From Patagioenas fasciata (lineage: Eukaryota > Chordata > Aves > Columbiformes > Columbidae): a stretch of 64,000 bases of DNA. This document shows, one piece after another, positions 1 to 12,500 of the stretch. Position numbers and translations under genes: made by a program. The notes under the pieces were generated by a model. It was not told the DNA's origin, made no database searches, and saw only the letters and a program-made list of their open reading frames with translations. The stretch is from the NCBI RefSeq assembly GCF_037038585.1, contig NC_092520.1, forward strand, positions 57,068,501-57,132,500, read 5' to 3'. Positions within the stretch are counted from its first letter, which is position 1. Each line of letters opens with the position of its first letter.

Positions 1-530
1 GCTTCTGTTCAAACTTAAAATAGTGTATCAGTTTGAATACATTGTTTAAATCCTCATAGTTCAGTTTTCAGTTGCTACATAGATAAAATTGTGGAAGCAG
101 CTTAATTATAGGGAGTAGTACTGATCTCATCCATAGCTTTATTCATGTTCTTTTAAGACTTTTATTACACAAAAGTTGTGGTGATGACTAACATGGCTCT
201 AACTTGGGACATTAAACTAAAACACAGGCAACCGTGATAATTGTATTATTCTTGTGTGTGATTCCTTGCTATCTTGTAGTTGAAGTGGTTATGTTAGCCT
301 TAAAGTGGCTTTGTGATATAGTCGCTGCTTTTGTGATGGTTATATAGCGTCTTACTAATGCTTTCAGCAAGTACAGTTCATTATACAAAGTTCTACATTT
401 TAAGATGTATAATTATACAGATCCTACTTTTTTCAGCATTCCTTTATCTTATTCACAGAAATCTTTTTATATATCTGTCAGAATTGAAGAAGTGCTTTAA
501 AGTAACTGCTGATTATCTCCACTCTTTCAG
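1..530 (+). other. End of TM9SF2 first intron
   Basis: AT-rich sequence ending in the acceptor at 530. No repeat or exon is recognisable in it. Confidence 0.7.
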
Positions 531-598
531 TCTGGAATCGAGCTGTTTGTGAACAGACTTGACTCTGTAGAGTCTGTCCTTCCCTACGAATATACTGC
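531..598 (+). CDS. TM9SF2: TM9SF2 exon (joined residues 1-22)
   Basis: The acceptor CTCTTTCAG precedes TCT and the donor GTAAGT follows at 599. The exon reads [20 protein letters not shown] in the luminal N-terminal part and ends with two bases of an Ala codon. It probably corresponds to human exon 2. The frame at its first base (phase 0) is inferred from the translation. Confidence 0.93.
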
Positions 599-3500
599 GT
601 AAGTATATTATACTGTTTTTGTCATTTTAGTTGACATTTCTTCAAAAAAGATTAATTTAATTTATCTTAAAGTATTATCTACGTCTTGCTACAGCAGTTA
701 CCCAGTGAGGAGTGCCTATTTGTTTTGCTAACAAAAGGTTATAAATATAGAATTTTTACTGGATGGATTGCTTCTTTCTTCTTGGTTGTCTTGGTACATA
801 CTTTAGGAGGAGTGCATGGATTCATAGGCCCTCATGTAGATTGAAGCACTGCTTTGGAGTAACTAAAGGTTAAAAAAAACGTGTGTGTGTGTGTATATAT
901 ATATGTATATTTACTCTTCTATATTAGTTGTCATTTTATAGATCAAAGTATTACTACTGTCTTAAGTAGCTTATAGCCAGATGAGTTTAAGTGGCAATGA
1001 GGTGTGAACTTCCCATCAGTTATCTTAATGAGGTGTTGAATGTTTTCTTGGTATACATCATAGGAGTGCACAAAACATATCAGTGCCTGGTACAACTGTG
1101 TAAAGTTGTTGCTTCAAAAAATGTTTTGACTGTTAGTATTGAAGAGCTTTAGCACTAGTTATATCTACATGTTAATGGACATAAATGTGATGTACTTGAA
1201 ATTAGATTGTAAAAACTTGGAAGATGTGTTTTTAAACATGTTTGTGAATAAAACTGCAGTAAGCTTTTTGTTTAATAGTGCTAGTTGTAAAGGAGCTGTG
1301 TGGATGTGTTTGTAGATACTTTTTTTTTTTTTTAATTATATTATCCCCCCTACCCTGCAAAGGATTTGGTGTGTATGTTTTTCTCTCAGAGCTGTCATAG
1401 AGCTCTAGGAGAAGATTTAGTTTCTGGCTAAAATTCCTATGCAAATAGGAAACTTCTAATGACCTAAGGAAACTTTTATGTTACCATGTTTAATACAAAC
1501 TGAATTCTGAAATGGCTGATGAAGAGATTTAATTGTTGGGGATTCTTTTTGTAGTGTTTGGGTTTTTTTTTCAAAGTGGGACTGTGACTTTCACACTTTG
1601 CAGGTTCAAGGAAGAAGTTGTTGTCTAGAAGGAAAGCTGTATAGTTGCTTTTCTTGTGATGAAGGTGTTGGTTTGGGAGCACTGTTTGAGGTCTAATATT
1701 TGCAGCTGAGCATATTCTGTTAACTTTATGTCTTTTCTCCAATTCAGGTTTGATTTTTGTCAAGCAGAAGGAAAGAAGCGTCCATCTGAAAACCTTGGCC
1801 AAGTTTTGTTTGGAGAGAGGATAGAACCATCTCCTTACAGGGTTAGTTCTCTGACAAGGGAGGGGGTATTCGGTAATATGTGCGTTCAGATATAACCAAA
1901 GGAGATCAGAATCTTGAAGATCATTTTCACATGGACTTTATCTCAAAAGGCTTCAAAATCTGAAATTCTACATAATATAAATCCGTGAATTTAACCTAGT
2001 AGTAACTATGGACTTTGCGTCATGAAGCTGTAGACTGAAATGCTGTAGAGGTTGTCTTCTCTCCTTGAAACCTGCCAAAACAAGATTTTTGCACCTCAGC
2101 TGTCCTCTTTTTTTAGAGGGAATTGAGTATCTTATTTCTTGGAACCAGATCTGAAAATATTACAGTTGTAAATGGAAGAATTAGAAATGGTCTTAGCCAG
2201 CTTGTGTTTTCTGATGTCTGAAGGTCTCGCCTTTTCTATCACGTAGAGTAGAAGAGAAAATTAGCAATTGAATATACCTGGGACAGCATTGCTGCTATGA
2301 GGTCAAATGAGTCATCTGGTAAATCATTCCAGAAAACAGGTTTCAGTCGGTAACAAGAAGCTATTAGTGTAGGGCTCCTACAGTGATCACAGGCAAATTT
2401 TATAGCACGCACCTATATAAAAACCTTCTCTGGAGGGTTAATATACATAGTCTTGGTAATTTGTTAGGTGTTTTTATTGTATCGGTGTAGGCATTTACAA
2501 ATGTATAGGGGAAAGTTGTTAAATATTGAAATTACACGAAGTTTGTAACAACCTTTTTGCTCATATGTCTTTCATTTTTCTTAGTTCACATTTAACAACA
2601 GGGAGACCTGTACATCTGTTTGTACAAAAACATATGATACCACAAAGCCAGAAGATAAACAGAAATTAGACTTTTTGAAAAAAAGTATGCTACTGAATTA
2701 TCAACATCATTGGTAAGTTGATATCAAAATTCGTAGATTGGTTAGTCCAGTGTGTTGTTGATAATTTAGTTTATCATTTTGTATTTGCAAGTTAATAAAA
2801 ATGAACACTAAGTATTTCCACTTAATCTGTTCCGCTTCTGTTCTTGGAAAGATGTTACATTGTTTGACTTCATAAAACATTTCATTCACTTGAAGGATAA
2901 GCACCAGGTATAATGGAAAAAAGTCTGTTTCCAAACATAAAGCTTTGTGTAGTTTTTGTGCTGTCTCTGTGCTTAATGTAAACTATTGCTATTTCTTTAC
3001 ACCTGTAAGTATATAAGTTAGTCCTGCCCTAGTTTGAGAAAAGTCTTAAAGAACCTTTATTCTATTGCTGTGTTGTCTTTGTTTTTTCTCGAGAGGCTTT
3101 GCACTCCCCTTCAAGTGTTGTGTCAAGGAGGGACGGTTCTGAGAGAGTTTGTTTCTCTGACACGATATGCAAGGGAAAGGTGGCCAGTGAAAATTAATTA
3201 CTAAAGTAATTTTGAGGAACATCTAAATGCTTGATCTTTCTCTTCTCTCAGTCCCTCTGTAACCATCTGAGTCACCTTGGAGCATTCTGGGGCCCTGTTT
3301 CTACTTGGACATTGAGGTTTTCTTCTGATGGGCATTAAGGGCCAGGCAAGGCTGAACGTGTATGAATCTCATGCTGACTTTCAGTTAGGATGTAGCCATG
3401 CTGTGCACCCACCTCCAAGAGCTGGGAAATGTTTATTAACAGGCTCCGCATTGACACTTGGGAATACCCAGCCATGCTATCTATATTTGTATAGTGTTTC

Positions 3501-6500
3501 ACATATTTGTGTGCTGTGCTAACAGCAGCCACTGGGTTTAAGTGTAGAGAAGAAACAACTTGAGCATGAAGTTGTCAGAGCTCCTGTGGCATGTTTTTGC
3601 AAGTAATACATGAGTATAATTAACTGATGTTGCCTGTATGATTCCAAATATGTGCTCCCTGCTTCACAGAAACAAAGTTTTCAGTCTTCATCTAATTAGA
3701 TTAAACTTTCTGGATATATGTGTAAAAATGCAGGTGAAATGTTGAACGTTGCCTCTGCCATTAAATGTTTTTCTTTAATGTCACATTCTGTTTCTTCAGT
3801 TTTTAAACAGCCACTGGTGCTGAAAGGGCAATGAGTGAGTTTTCTACTGCTCTTGGGAACTAATATGGGCTATCCCTTGTTAGGGATAAACTGTGGCTCA
3901 CTGATGTAGATCTTCCTGGGAACCTCTTTAAAATTAGTATAGTTGAAAGTTGATGGGTTAGGTCAGAAGGGTTCTCAGGCAATAGCTATATGTTTATGTA
4001 GGTGAACCAGGAAGTAATAAAAAAACCATGAAAGGCCCAGCTACTTTCGTAGGGATTTGAAGTGTATATGTCTAATACTGAAATAAGTAGAGCTTCGGAC
4101 ATGCTGGATTTGGCTTTATGCCTATTAGATACTGCAAATATTTGTAATATTTGCACCGCTTTGAATTTCACTGATGCATGTTGGTGTGTCATAAAGCTTC
4201 AGCTTCCAAAGTTTGTGTATGTTTTGGTGTGTAAATGAAAAATAGTTTCCCAAGATTATGACCCTGTCACTCTTTGAAAAAGATGAAGTTTTGGGCTTTC
4301 CTAAAAAAATATTAAGCTGACTATTGAAACAGAAACTGGAACAGAAGTGTGTAAAACTAATCACACAGAAAAGCACTTTACACTGTTTGGTTTTTTTTTT
4401 TTTTTTAACCCCATTTAGATTAAATTATATTGCAAATATACTTTGTGTATTTAAGTATATTTTTTTTTAGCCTATCCAACTAACTTGATAGGACTGTTCA
4501 GATTTTAGCAAGATGTAGTTCTAGTTTTTAATGTGAACATTTCCCTTTAAATTTATGATACTCTGTACGTTTTCTTTACATATTATTCTTACATTCTTAG
4601 TTCTTTAAATAATACTTCTATGTGTTTTGTTGTTGTTGGGTGTTTTGTTTTGTTGTTGTTTTTTTTTTGGGGGGGGGTTGTGTTTGGTTTGGGGTTTTGT
4701 TGGTTGGTTGGGGTTTTGTTGGGTTTTTTTGTTTGGTTGGTTTTGTTTTCTGGTTTTTGTGTGTGTTTTTTTTTTGCTTTTGTTTTTTTTTGCTAGGTCC
4801 ACTACTCAAAAACTTTAGAATCCCTCTTTATGCCTGTTACGGTAACGATTGTCCTCCTCAGCCACAGCTTCACAAAGTGCAAGTGGCTGGATTTTGTGAT
4901 GAGTGATGCATAGTCCAAGAATATGATACAGGGGTATGTTGTACAGGGATCAGTAAGGTAGCATAAGTGAGGATTTAATAAGGGTTTATTATCCAGCTTC
5001 AATTTATCATAAAATTCCTGGGGAACACAGATAGTGCAAAGTACTTTCAACATTTTAAAAGCCACTTAATAAGCTTAGGAATTGACATACTGAATTGGAC
5101 TCGACAGCTATACTGTTATCTTGGTTGACAGTGTTCATCACCAGATGTTCTTGAAAGGCATGTAAGAAGACTGTTGTATAGCACATTTACCCCACATGTG
5201 TAATAACTTCAAGTCGTTTTAAATTTGAAGATTAACTGTGAAAAATGGTTTACGCTTAAACTATCAATTAGTTCCAGCATTGCTGCTTGAGGGCAGCTCA
5301 GTATGTCTTTGCTGTAAAAGATGCAAGGCAAGCCCTTTATGCCACTCAAACTTGTTAGCAATAGATTAGTTCTTTACCTGCTTTTGTTTATGAAATTAAA
5401 ATACTAACAAAAGCAGGAGCATATATTATGGGGGTAAAATTCCAAATAAGGCCCAGGTGTAATGAATCTGCACCTGGAATAGCTCCTAATCAGCAACTAA
5501 ATTGTGCCCCATAGTAGCATGGTGAAATGGGTAGGATTTGGCTGGTGCTTGAGCTGTTTGCAACTCTGTGTTAGTCTTCAGAATCTGTCAAGAACCTGGA
5601 AATTGTGTTTTTGGAGGGTCTGTCTTTCACCTTTTCCACTGTGTCAGTGTGAGCCATGAACATGGCTATTATTTCTGTTTGGGAGCGGATGGTAGGGATG
5701 ATGCTAATCTCCTTATGTTTTGTGTACAAAGGCACCATGTACTGCTTGTTTTACCCCGATCTATTGATGTGCTTTAAAAAACAGTGCTACATCAGACACT
5801 GTTACAATACACAACAAACAGAATAATACTTTGTTGTTGTCTGAAGTCGTAATTCCCATGTTTTATTAGGTATTTAAAAGTACCCAATGAGGTATTAGCA
5901 GGTATCTGTTCACATTAATGAGCTAGTGGTTATAATGATTAGATGGATATTCAGTAGCTTGGTGTTACAAAAAATGTGTTAACTTTCAGTGAGATGTCCT
6001 TTTTCGGTCTAGTGATGCACAAAAAGTGGCAGTTGTGTCATGTTGTGTGTGAAGTTTATTAATAGACCGTTAAAAACATTCCCTGGAACAATTAAGGTTG
6101 CTCTAAGGACAGCTACTGAATTTTTAGTCTTTGAATTATTTTCCTTTGGGATTTGTCTTTCAGCTAGTTAAAACATGAAGATATAGGTTTATTTCTTTTA
6201 CAGGGGGATAGGTGGCTGTGTTGGGTATCTTTCTCTATGTTTAAATGTAATTTTTGTTTTGTCATTTGTCCTGTTTGCAGCATGTTGGATACTGTTTGTA
6301 ACCTAACCGTCTTATAACTTTCTGTAACTTCTCATGGAGGTGTGGAATTACTTGACAATTTTTTCATTGAAACTGAACTATAAACCTACTAGGCTCAGGA
6401 CTTTTAGGTAATATGAATATAAACCTTGTGAGGAGGTGATATTAAGGCAGAAGGTAGACAATGGAGAGAGGTTTGAAAGTGATTACTTTCCCAAATGTGT

Positions 6501-9500
6501 GGTGGCTTACAATATTTTGCTCATGTAAACCATCTAATTAAAGTATCCCATGCTCTCAGGGAACTGCAACTGAGATTAGTGGTCAGGAATTCACTTCAAT
6601 AGCAAAAATAAAAAATAATCTTGCACCTTAGCTTTAGTGCAAAATAAAGTTTAAAGACTGTCATGAAAAATGTATTTTGAAGTGGAAGACCAAGGAGAAA
6701 GCTGGAGGATTAGTAATACGTATATGTGTTTAGGCACATTTCTTTATTTTGTGTTTTGTCTCAAACTTCTAATTATCAAGTTAATTTTAGTTGGTTTAGT
6801 GGATGATTTTGGCCACTTTTAAAGACAAAATAATTAAATGTTAAATTTTTAGGACTTTGGACTGTGAGAGTTTTATGTAAGGGGACTTCAAAAACCAGTC
6901 CAGTGAACAAAATGTTTTAGTGGTCACAGAGTAAGCCTCCTATTTCCAAGTAATCTGCTTCAGAAATTTATTTATTTATTTATTTCTAAAAAAGGATGAA
7001 GTTTCCGTTGAAGAGCTACATGCTTTTATTTCGGGTTGGCAATCAGTGTAATTCCATAGGTTAAGATCTGAAATAAGTTAATCATTCCAATAATGAATAT
7101 AGCAAAGTTAGAGGAATGTTAATCTGGTTTTCTTTCCATTACACTGTTTATTTTGAAAGATTGTGAAATGTCACTGTGCCATTTACAGGATTGTAGACAA
7201 CATGCCTGTGACCTGGTGTTATGATGTTGAAGATGGCCAGAGGTTCTGCAATCCTGGTTTTCCTATTGGCTGTTATATTACAGAAGATGGTCATCCAAAA
7301 GATGCCTGCGTTATTAATGTATGTGTATGCAGTTATGTTTTTTTAAATATCCCCTCTTTACTGATTTAAAGACTACCATTTCTCCTATGTCCTGTTTCTA
7401 TGGTGAGTCCTTGATATCTTAAGAACCCTTGCTGCCTAAAACTAGGTAAATGTTTTGATATCTCTGCAAGTACCACAATTTGTACGCATCATCTAAGTGC
7501 AAAAACTTTGTCTCTTCTGTTGCATAATACAAAGAGCTCTAAATTATCTTTTAGAGATGAACATGAATAGCATTTAGTGCATGTAAAGAGTGAAGGACAA
7601 TAAGAACATGTCATCCCTCATTGCCTAAGAAGTCTGAACAGTTGAAGGCTTGGTCTTTACATTTTTGTGGGATAGAAGTGCCTTCATGGACATAGGTTTG
7701 CGTAGATGTGTTTGTACCTTTGCATGGAAATTAATACTTACTGAAGGATTGCTTTCCCTGAAACTGTGTGGGTTAATGAAGGAAGGCAGAATGTAAGATT
7801 TCTGAGTGAACAAAACTCCTCCTGTGAGAGACAGATCTATTGGATTAACTGGTGGATGTCCAGATAAATGCCCTGTGAGCATTATGGAAATAAGAATGCA
7901 ATAGAAAATCCAGGTTGCCTTTAGATTACCACAGAGCTCTTCCATGGAGAGATCCCCTGGAATAGGTTGTTGGTTTTACCAGAACGATTAGTTTTACTTA
8001 ATAAGCCTTACCAAAGACAACTGTTTCTGCAGTTTTGAATTTTGTTTCCTTTCCTCTGTAATGCTTCAGAGACTCAGTATGAATGGATGCTGGAAACAAG
8101 TTTATGATCAAATATGTAACCTGGCAGTATTTTTTTCGTCTTGCTTAAATACTTGTTTTTAGTAAAAGGAAAATAGCCTTTAAAGAATAACTGAAAGACT
8201 GGAGATGAATACATTGTTTATATAACTATTTTTGCAATTAGGGTGCTTTGTAGAAAGGGGTAGGAATAGGACACTGAGGAAGTACTATAATAATAGACCT
8301 TCAGTAGACATAATGCTTGTGGTTTAACAGCCTCTTTAACTGACTGAATTCCAAGCTGATCTTTCCCTTCACCTGAGATTTGTATTCCGCATTCTTGGGT
8401 GCTGCTTGCAGTTCATCCCTGTGCATCTTTGGTTTCAAATGTCAAGGTGGTTCTGTCACAGACAGCAATTACTTGCATTGTTTATCTTGGAAGGTTCTGT
8501 TTAATCTACGGAAAATATACATGTTGTTTTAAAGTAGCTGATGCTTATGAAATGTTTCTGATATAAAAGTTGTCACATAGTTATCTATCCAGTTTGGTAC
8601 TTAAATAAAATGAGACATCTTCACTTATTTAATTTTTTAATTAATATATTTATAAATATATTTTAAATTTAAATACGTTTTTCTACATTTCAACTGTAGT
8701 AGACTATTGTTAACATTAACTTTTCTAGTTTGTCTTTTAATTCAAGGCTTTACTCTCTTTGTATTCCCTGAATCCCACCTTAATCTAGTAGGATAACTTC
8801 TTGATAGAAAAACTGTACACAGTCTAAAAACATCGTACATAAGCTTCTGCCTAAAGCTTTTGGATGTCTCTATCTTTTTGATTGTTTAACACATTCTTTT
8901 ATCATCGCAGTCAGAATTTCATGAAAAAGATACTTTTTATATCTTCAACCACGTTGACATAAAAATATTTTACCACGTTGTGGAAAATGAAGCTCGGACA
9001 GCAAGACTAGTTGCTGCTAAACTTGAACCAAAAAGGTTAGTACTTGGAAAGAACTTATCACCAAACAGCGGTCTATCCCAAGGTACTTGCTTTGATTTGG
9101 GGACCTGTTGCTAGTCAGAAGCATTTTCAGATATGTGACCTGTAGATTAGCTTTCGTGTTGATTTATGTAGTGTTATGTAGGACAGTCTAACATGAATTT
9201 GTTCCAAATTTGATAGATCTTCATGCACTATTTTCTGAGAGAGAAAACAAAAACAAAAAACAACCCCACAAACAAAATCCAACCAAAAGAAACAACAATT
9301 CGGTGAAGCAACCCTCATTTCCCTACTGGGGAACGTTTTGTCTTGTGACAGAATAGGCCACCAGTGCCTGGGGCAGGGGTAATGAGTGTGCAACACTTGA
9401 TGTCTTGAGCAATCAAAATTTGGATGAAATTATTTCAAAAATATACTCGTCAATTGTTCTGGTGTCGATGTGCCTTTTGCATGACTGGTGTCTAGTTTAT

Positions 9501-12500
9501 TATTTCTTAGAATGTTGTCTTTCCTTTCTTTTGGATTCTTGGTATAACTGAGCTTCTTGCATTGTTAGTCAACCATCATTATGAAAGTATTTTTTTCTGA
9601 CAGAAGTTAGTAATTCTGTTGTAACTATGTGAGTGTTTTGGAGGTTCTTAGCAGTACTCGGCCTTCTTTAATTTTTGGTGTTCTGCTTTAGATACTGTAT
9701 TCTCTGTAGTTTTGTCTTTAGAAGAGACAACTTTTGTTTAAAAAGTTCAATTATCAAAAAGTCCTGTGCTTATGATACGTTCCTTATGAGTTCTGAAATT
9801 TATGAGGCATTAAGAACAACTTTCATATCTAAGGGAAGAATCCTAGGTGAAACTGGTGGTTGTGTAAGGTGAATGAATTGTTTCTTAAGAGTGTTGTCAG
9901 TGAAGTAACTTTCATTCTGTGGTCTTTTTTCCCCGCAGTTACAAGCATACTCATCCAGACAAACCTGACTGCTCAGGAGTACCTATGGATATAAGTAATA
10001 AGGCCAATGGAGAAGTCAAAATTGCTTACACGTATTCAGTTTCTTTTCATGTGAGTACTAAGCTTTCAGTGGTAATTGCCTCTCAAAATCATGTGTTAGT
10101 ACTCTGAATTACAAAGATGAACAACTAAAATTATCACAGAATACATACTTTGTGATTTAAAAACTTTATTTGAACTGAAGATCAGAGGTGGCTTGGGATT
10201 TAACATCATGGTTTACAATTTTGCGTACAGTCGTCCCCCCCACACACACACTGCATGTGAAATACATGTGTGTGTTTTTTAAAAGAATCACGCTTTCCAT
10301 GTTTACCTATGTTGTCTGGTCGATTACTTTTCAATCAAAGCTCCAAGTCTGAGAAATTGTGTGTTTCAGCAAATTAGTGGGTTTGGTAGATTGAAGCTGA
10401 TGGAAATTTCCCATGGAAATTTGCAAAAGAGAGGGAAGCTGATATTCTTTGTTCTGATACTCTCTATTTAAAGGCAGAGGAGCAGTAACTGTAGGGAGCA
10501 GTGATACTTAAATATGTCTCATTCTGTCATTCTGCTGACGAGCAAGCTTTTTTTTTTTAAATGGAGTTTGCTAGACATATTTTTTTGAGAGTTTCCCACT
10601 GTTTCCCTATTAGTCTGAGACCTCAAAATGCAAGTGACTCACTAAAGAGTACAGATTATAACTGACTGGACTTCTTGACTCCCTGCATGTGTATTGAAGG
10701 GATACTGCACACATAGCAGTTCAAATTGTTAACCTCAATAATTCTGTGATTCTTCTGAATAGGAAGTCTATACCTTCCTTTTTTTTTTTTTGTCATCATG
10801 GATTTTAATCACAATCTTAGCCATTAATAGATTAAAAAATAGCAATAGGACAATTTTTAATTTTGTTTAACTTTTTTGTTCTGATGGGAAGGTCAGTGAT
10901 GTCTTCCAAAATGATAGGCCATTGTCATATCAAGGCTGTTCAGATGCTGAAGGCAATTATGATGCTGAAATTTGTATACTGAAAAGCAAGTACTTCTGGA
11001 AACCTGTCAGAAATTAGTATATAAGAATGACCTCAGCTTCATGCTATTATGTTGTTTATCTAAAAAAAAAAAAAAAGACATGCCTGGTTATGTGTGTGTT
11101 ACTGTCCTGTGCACAATGTTACATCACTTGGAGGTCATCTTCTGAAATTCTCCTGGGTTAGCACATCAGGTCATCTCTGGAAAACAGAAAAAAGGCAGTG
11201 TGTAGGTATGGGGAAAAATGTGCTTCTGTCCTAGAATCGTTGATGCTGGTTTAGAAACTTGTTGCTTGCACTGCAACCTAGTTTTATTACTTAAGTGAGC
11301 TAGGTATTTCATCTTGGCTAAACTTTTCAATCTACTGGGTTTTATATTTTCAAAAACCGGCTTCACTGGAAAGTGCTCTTGCTCTTGTACGTTATAAATT
11401 ACTGAAATAACATCCTCTTAGAAAAGTATCTATCAATTTTTATTAATTGATACTAGTGTTTATGGCTTGTTTATTAGCCAAAACTACTAGCTGATACAGC
11501 TCCCTTAGAAACATCTGTATGATAGTGTGACGAAACTGCCTTAAAAAACGACTGTCAGAAACAGTCTTACGTAAGCACTTCAGGTAGATCAGCACTGTTT
11601 ATTCCTTTTTTTCATCTTTACTCTGCAAAATAAAACGAAATGCTCCTTTTGAAGTGTTTCTGATCAATGAATGTTCAGTCTGAATAAGTATAATCAGTTT
11701 AAATGCATGAAGGAATAATTTGTTTTGCTCTACTAACAATGTAAGTTTTGTAGTATTGTCTCCCTTACCTGTCTGTCAGTATAAGCTTAATGTAACTGGA
11801 TTGGTAGTTGGTACTGAAACAAGGTTATATCCAAGCAAAGGATAATTTGGAAGAAGCAGTGTCTAAAAAGTGGAACATGATGCTGGAGACTATGTAGCAG
11901 AGCTTAGTGTGTCAGTGTCTGTTATGTTGGTTCATATATGCTAAAAAATGCTTTTTTGTTATTCTGCTTGTCATTTGAATTTCAGATGAGTTAATGTAGT
12001 TCTTGAAGGGAGGAAGCACAATTAAATTAATTTTATATACCCTTGTGTCCTAAGAAGAAATGGGTGCTCAGTACTGTTCAGAAAGTATTTTGGGTTAGAT
12101 TCTATGGTCAGATATTAGGTTTGCTTTAGGTAGTTATTAAAAACTATTCCCTATTTCCCTATTCAGTTTGTCATGACATTTAAGATTGCTTTGCATGAAC
12201 ATCAGCTTGTAAATTTAATTTGGATACTGACTGTATCTGAAACTAATGTGATTACTCTTTCAGGAAGAAAAAGATATAAGGTGGGCGTCAAGATGGGATT
12301 ATATTTTGGAATCCATGCCACACACTCACATCCAGTGGTTCAGGTGAGAAGAAAGTTTTTCTTCAAGTGTACTTGCACTGAAGTGTTTACATTGCAAGTT
12401 GAACAATTTTATTTTTTTTTTTTTTTTAATTTAGTATTATGAATTCCTTGGTGATTGTCCTCTTTCTGTCTGGAATGGTAGCTATGATTATGTTGAGGAC

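Larger units (their letters stand above)
2713..7188 (+). other. TM9SF2 intron, 4.5 kb (largest)
   Basis: Mostly unique AT-rich sequence. It holds a long G/T-only tract at 4621-4792, T runs near 4391 and 4461, and an (ATTT)n repeat at 6966-6985. No CR1 fragment seen. Confidence 0.85.

Noticed and set aside
4605..4906. Lys/Asn/Gln/Pro-rich and Phe/Gly/Val-rich open frames on both strands
   Set aside because: Both are shadows of the G/T tract.
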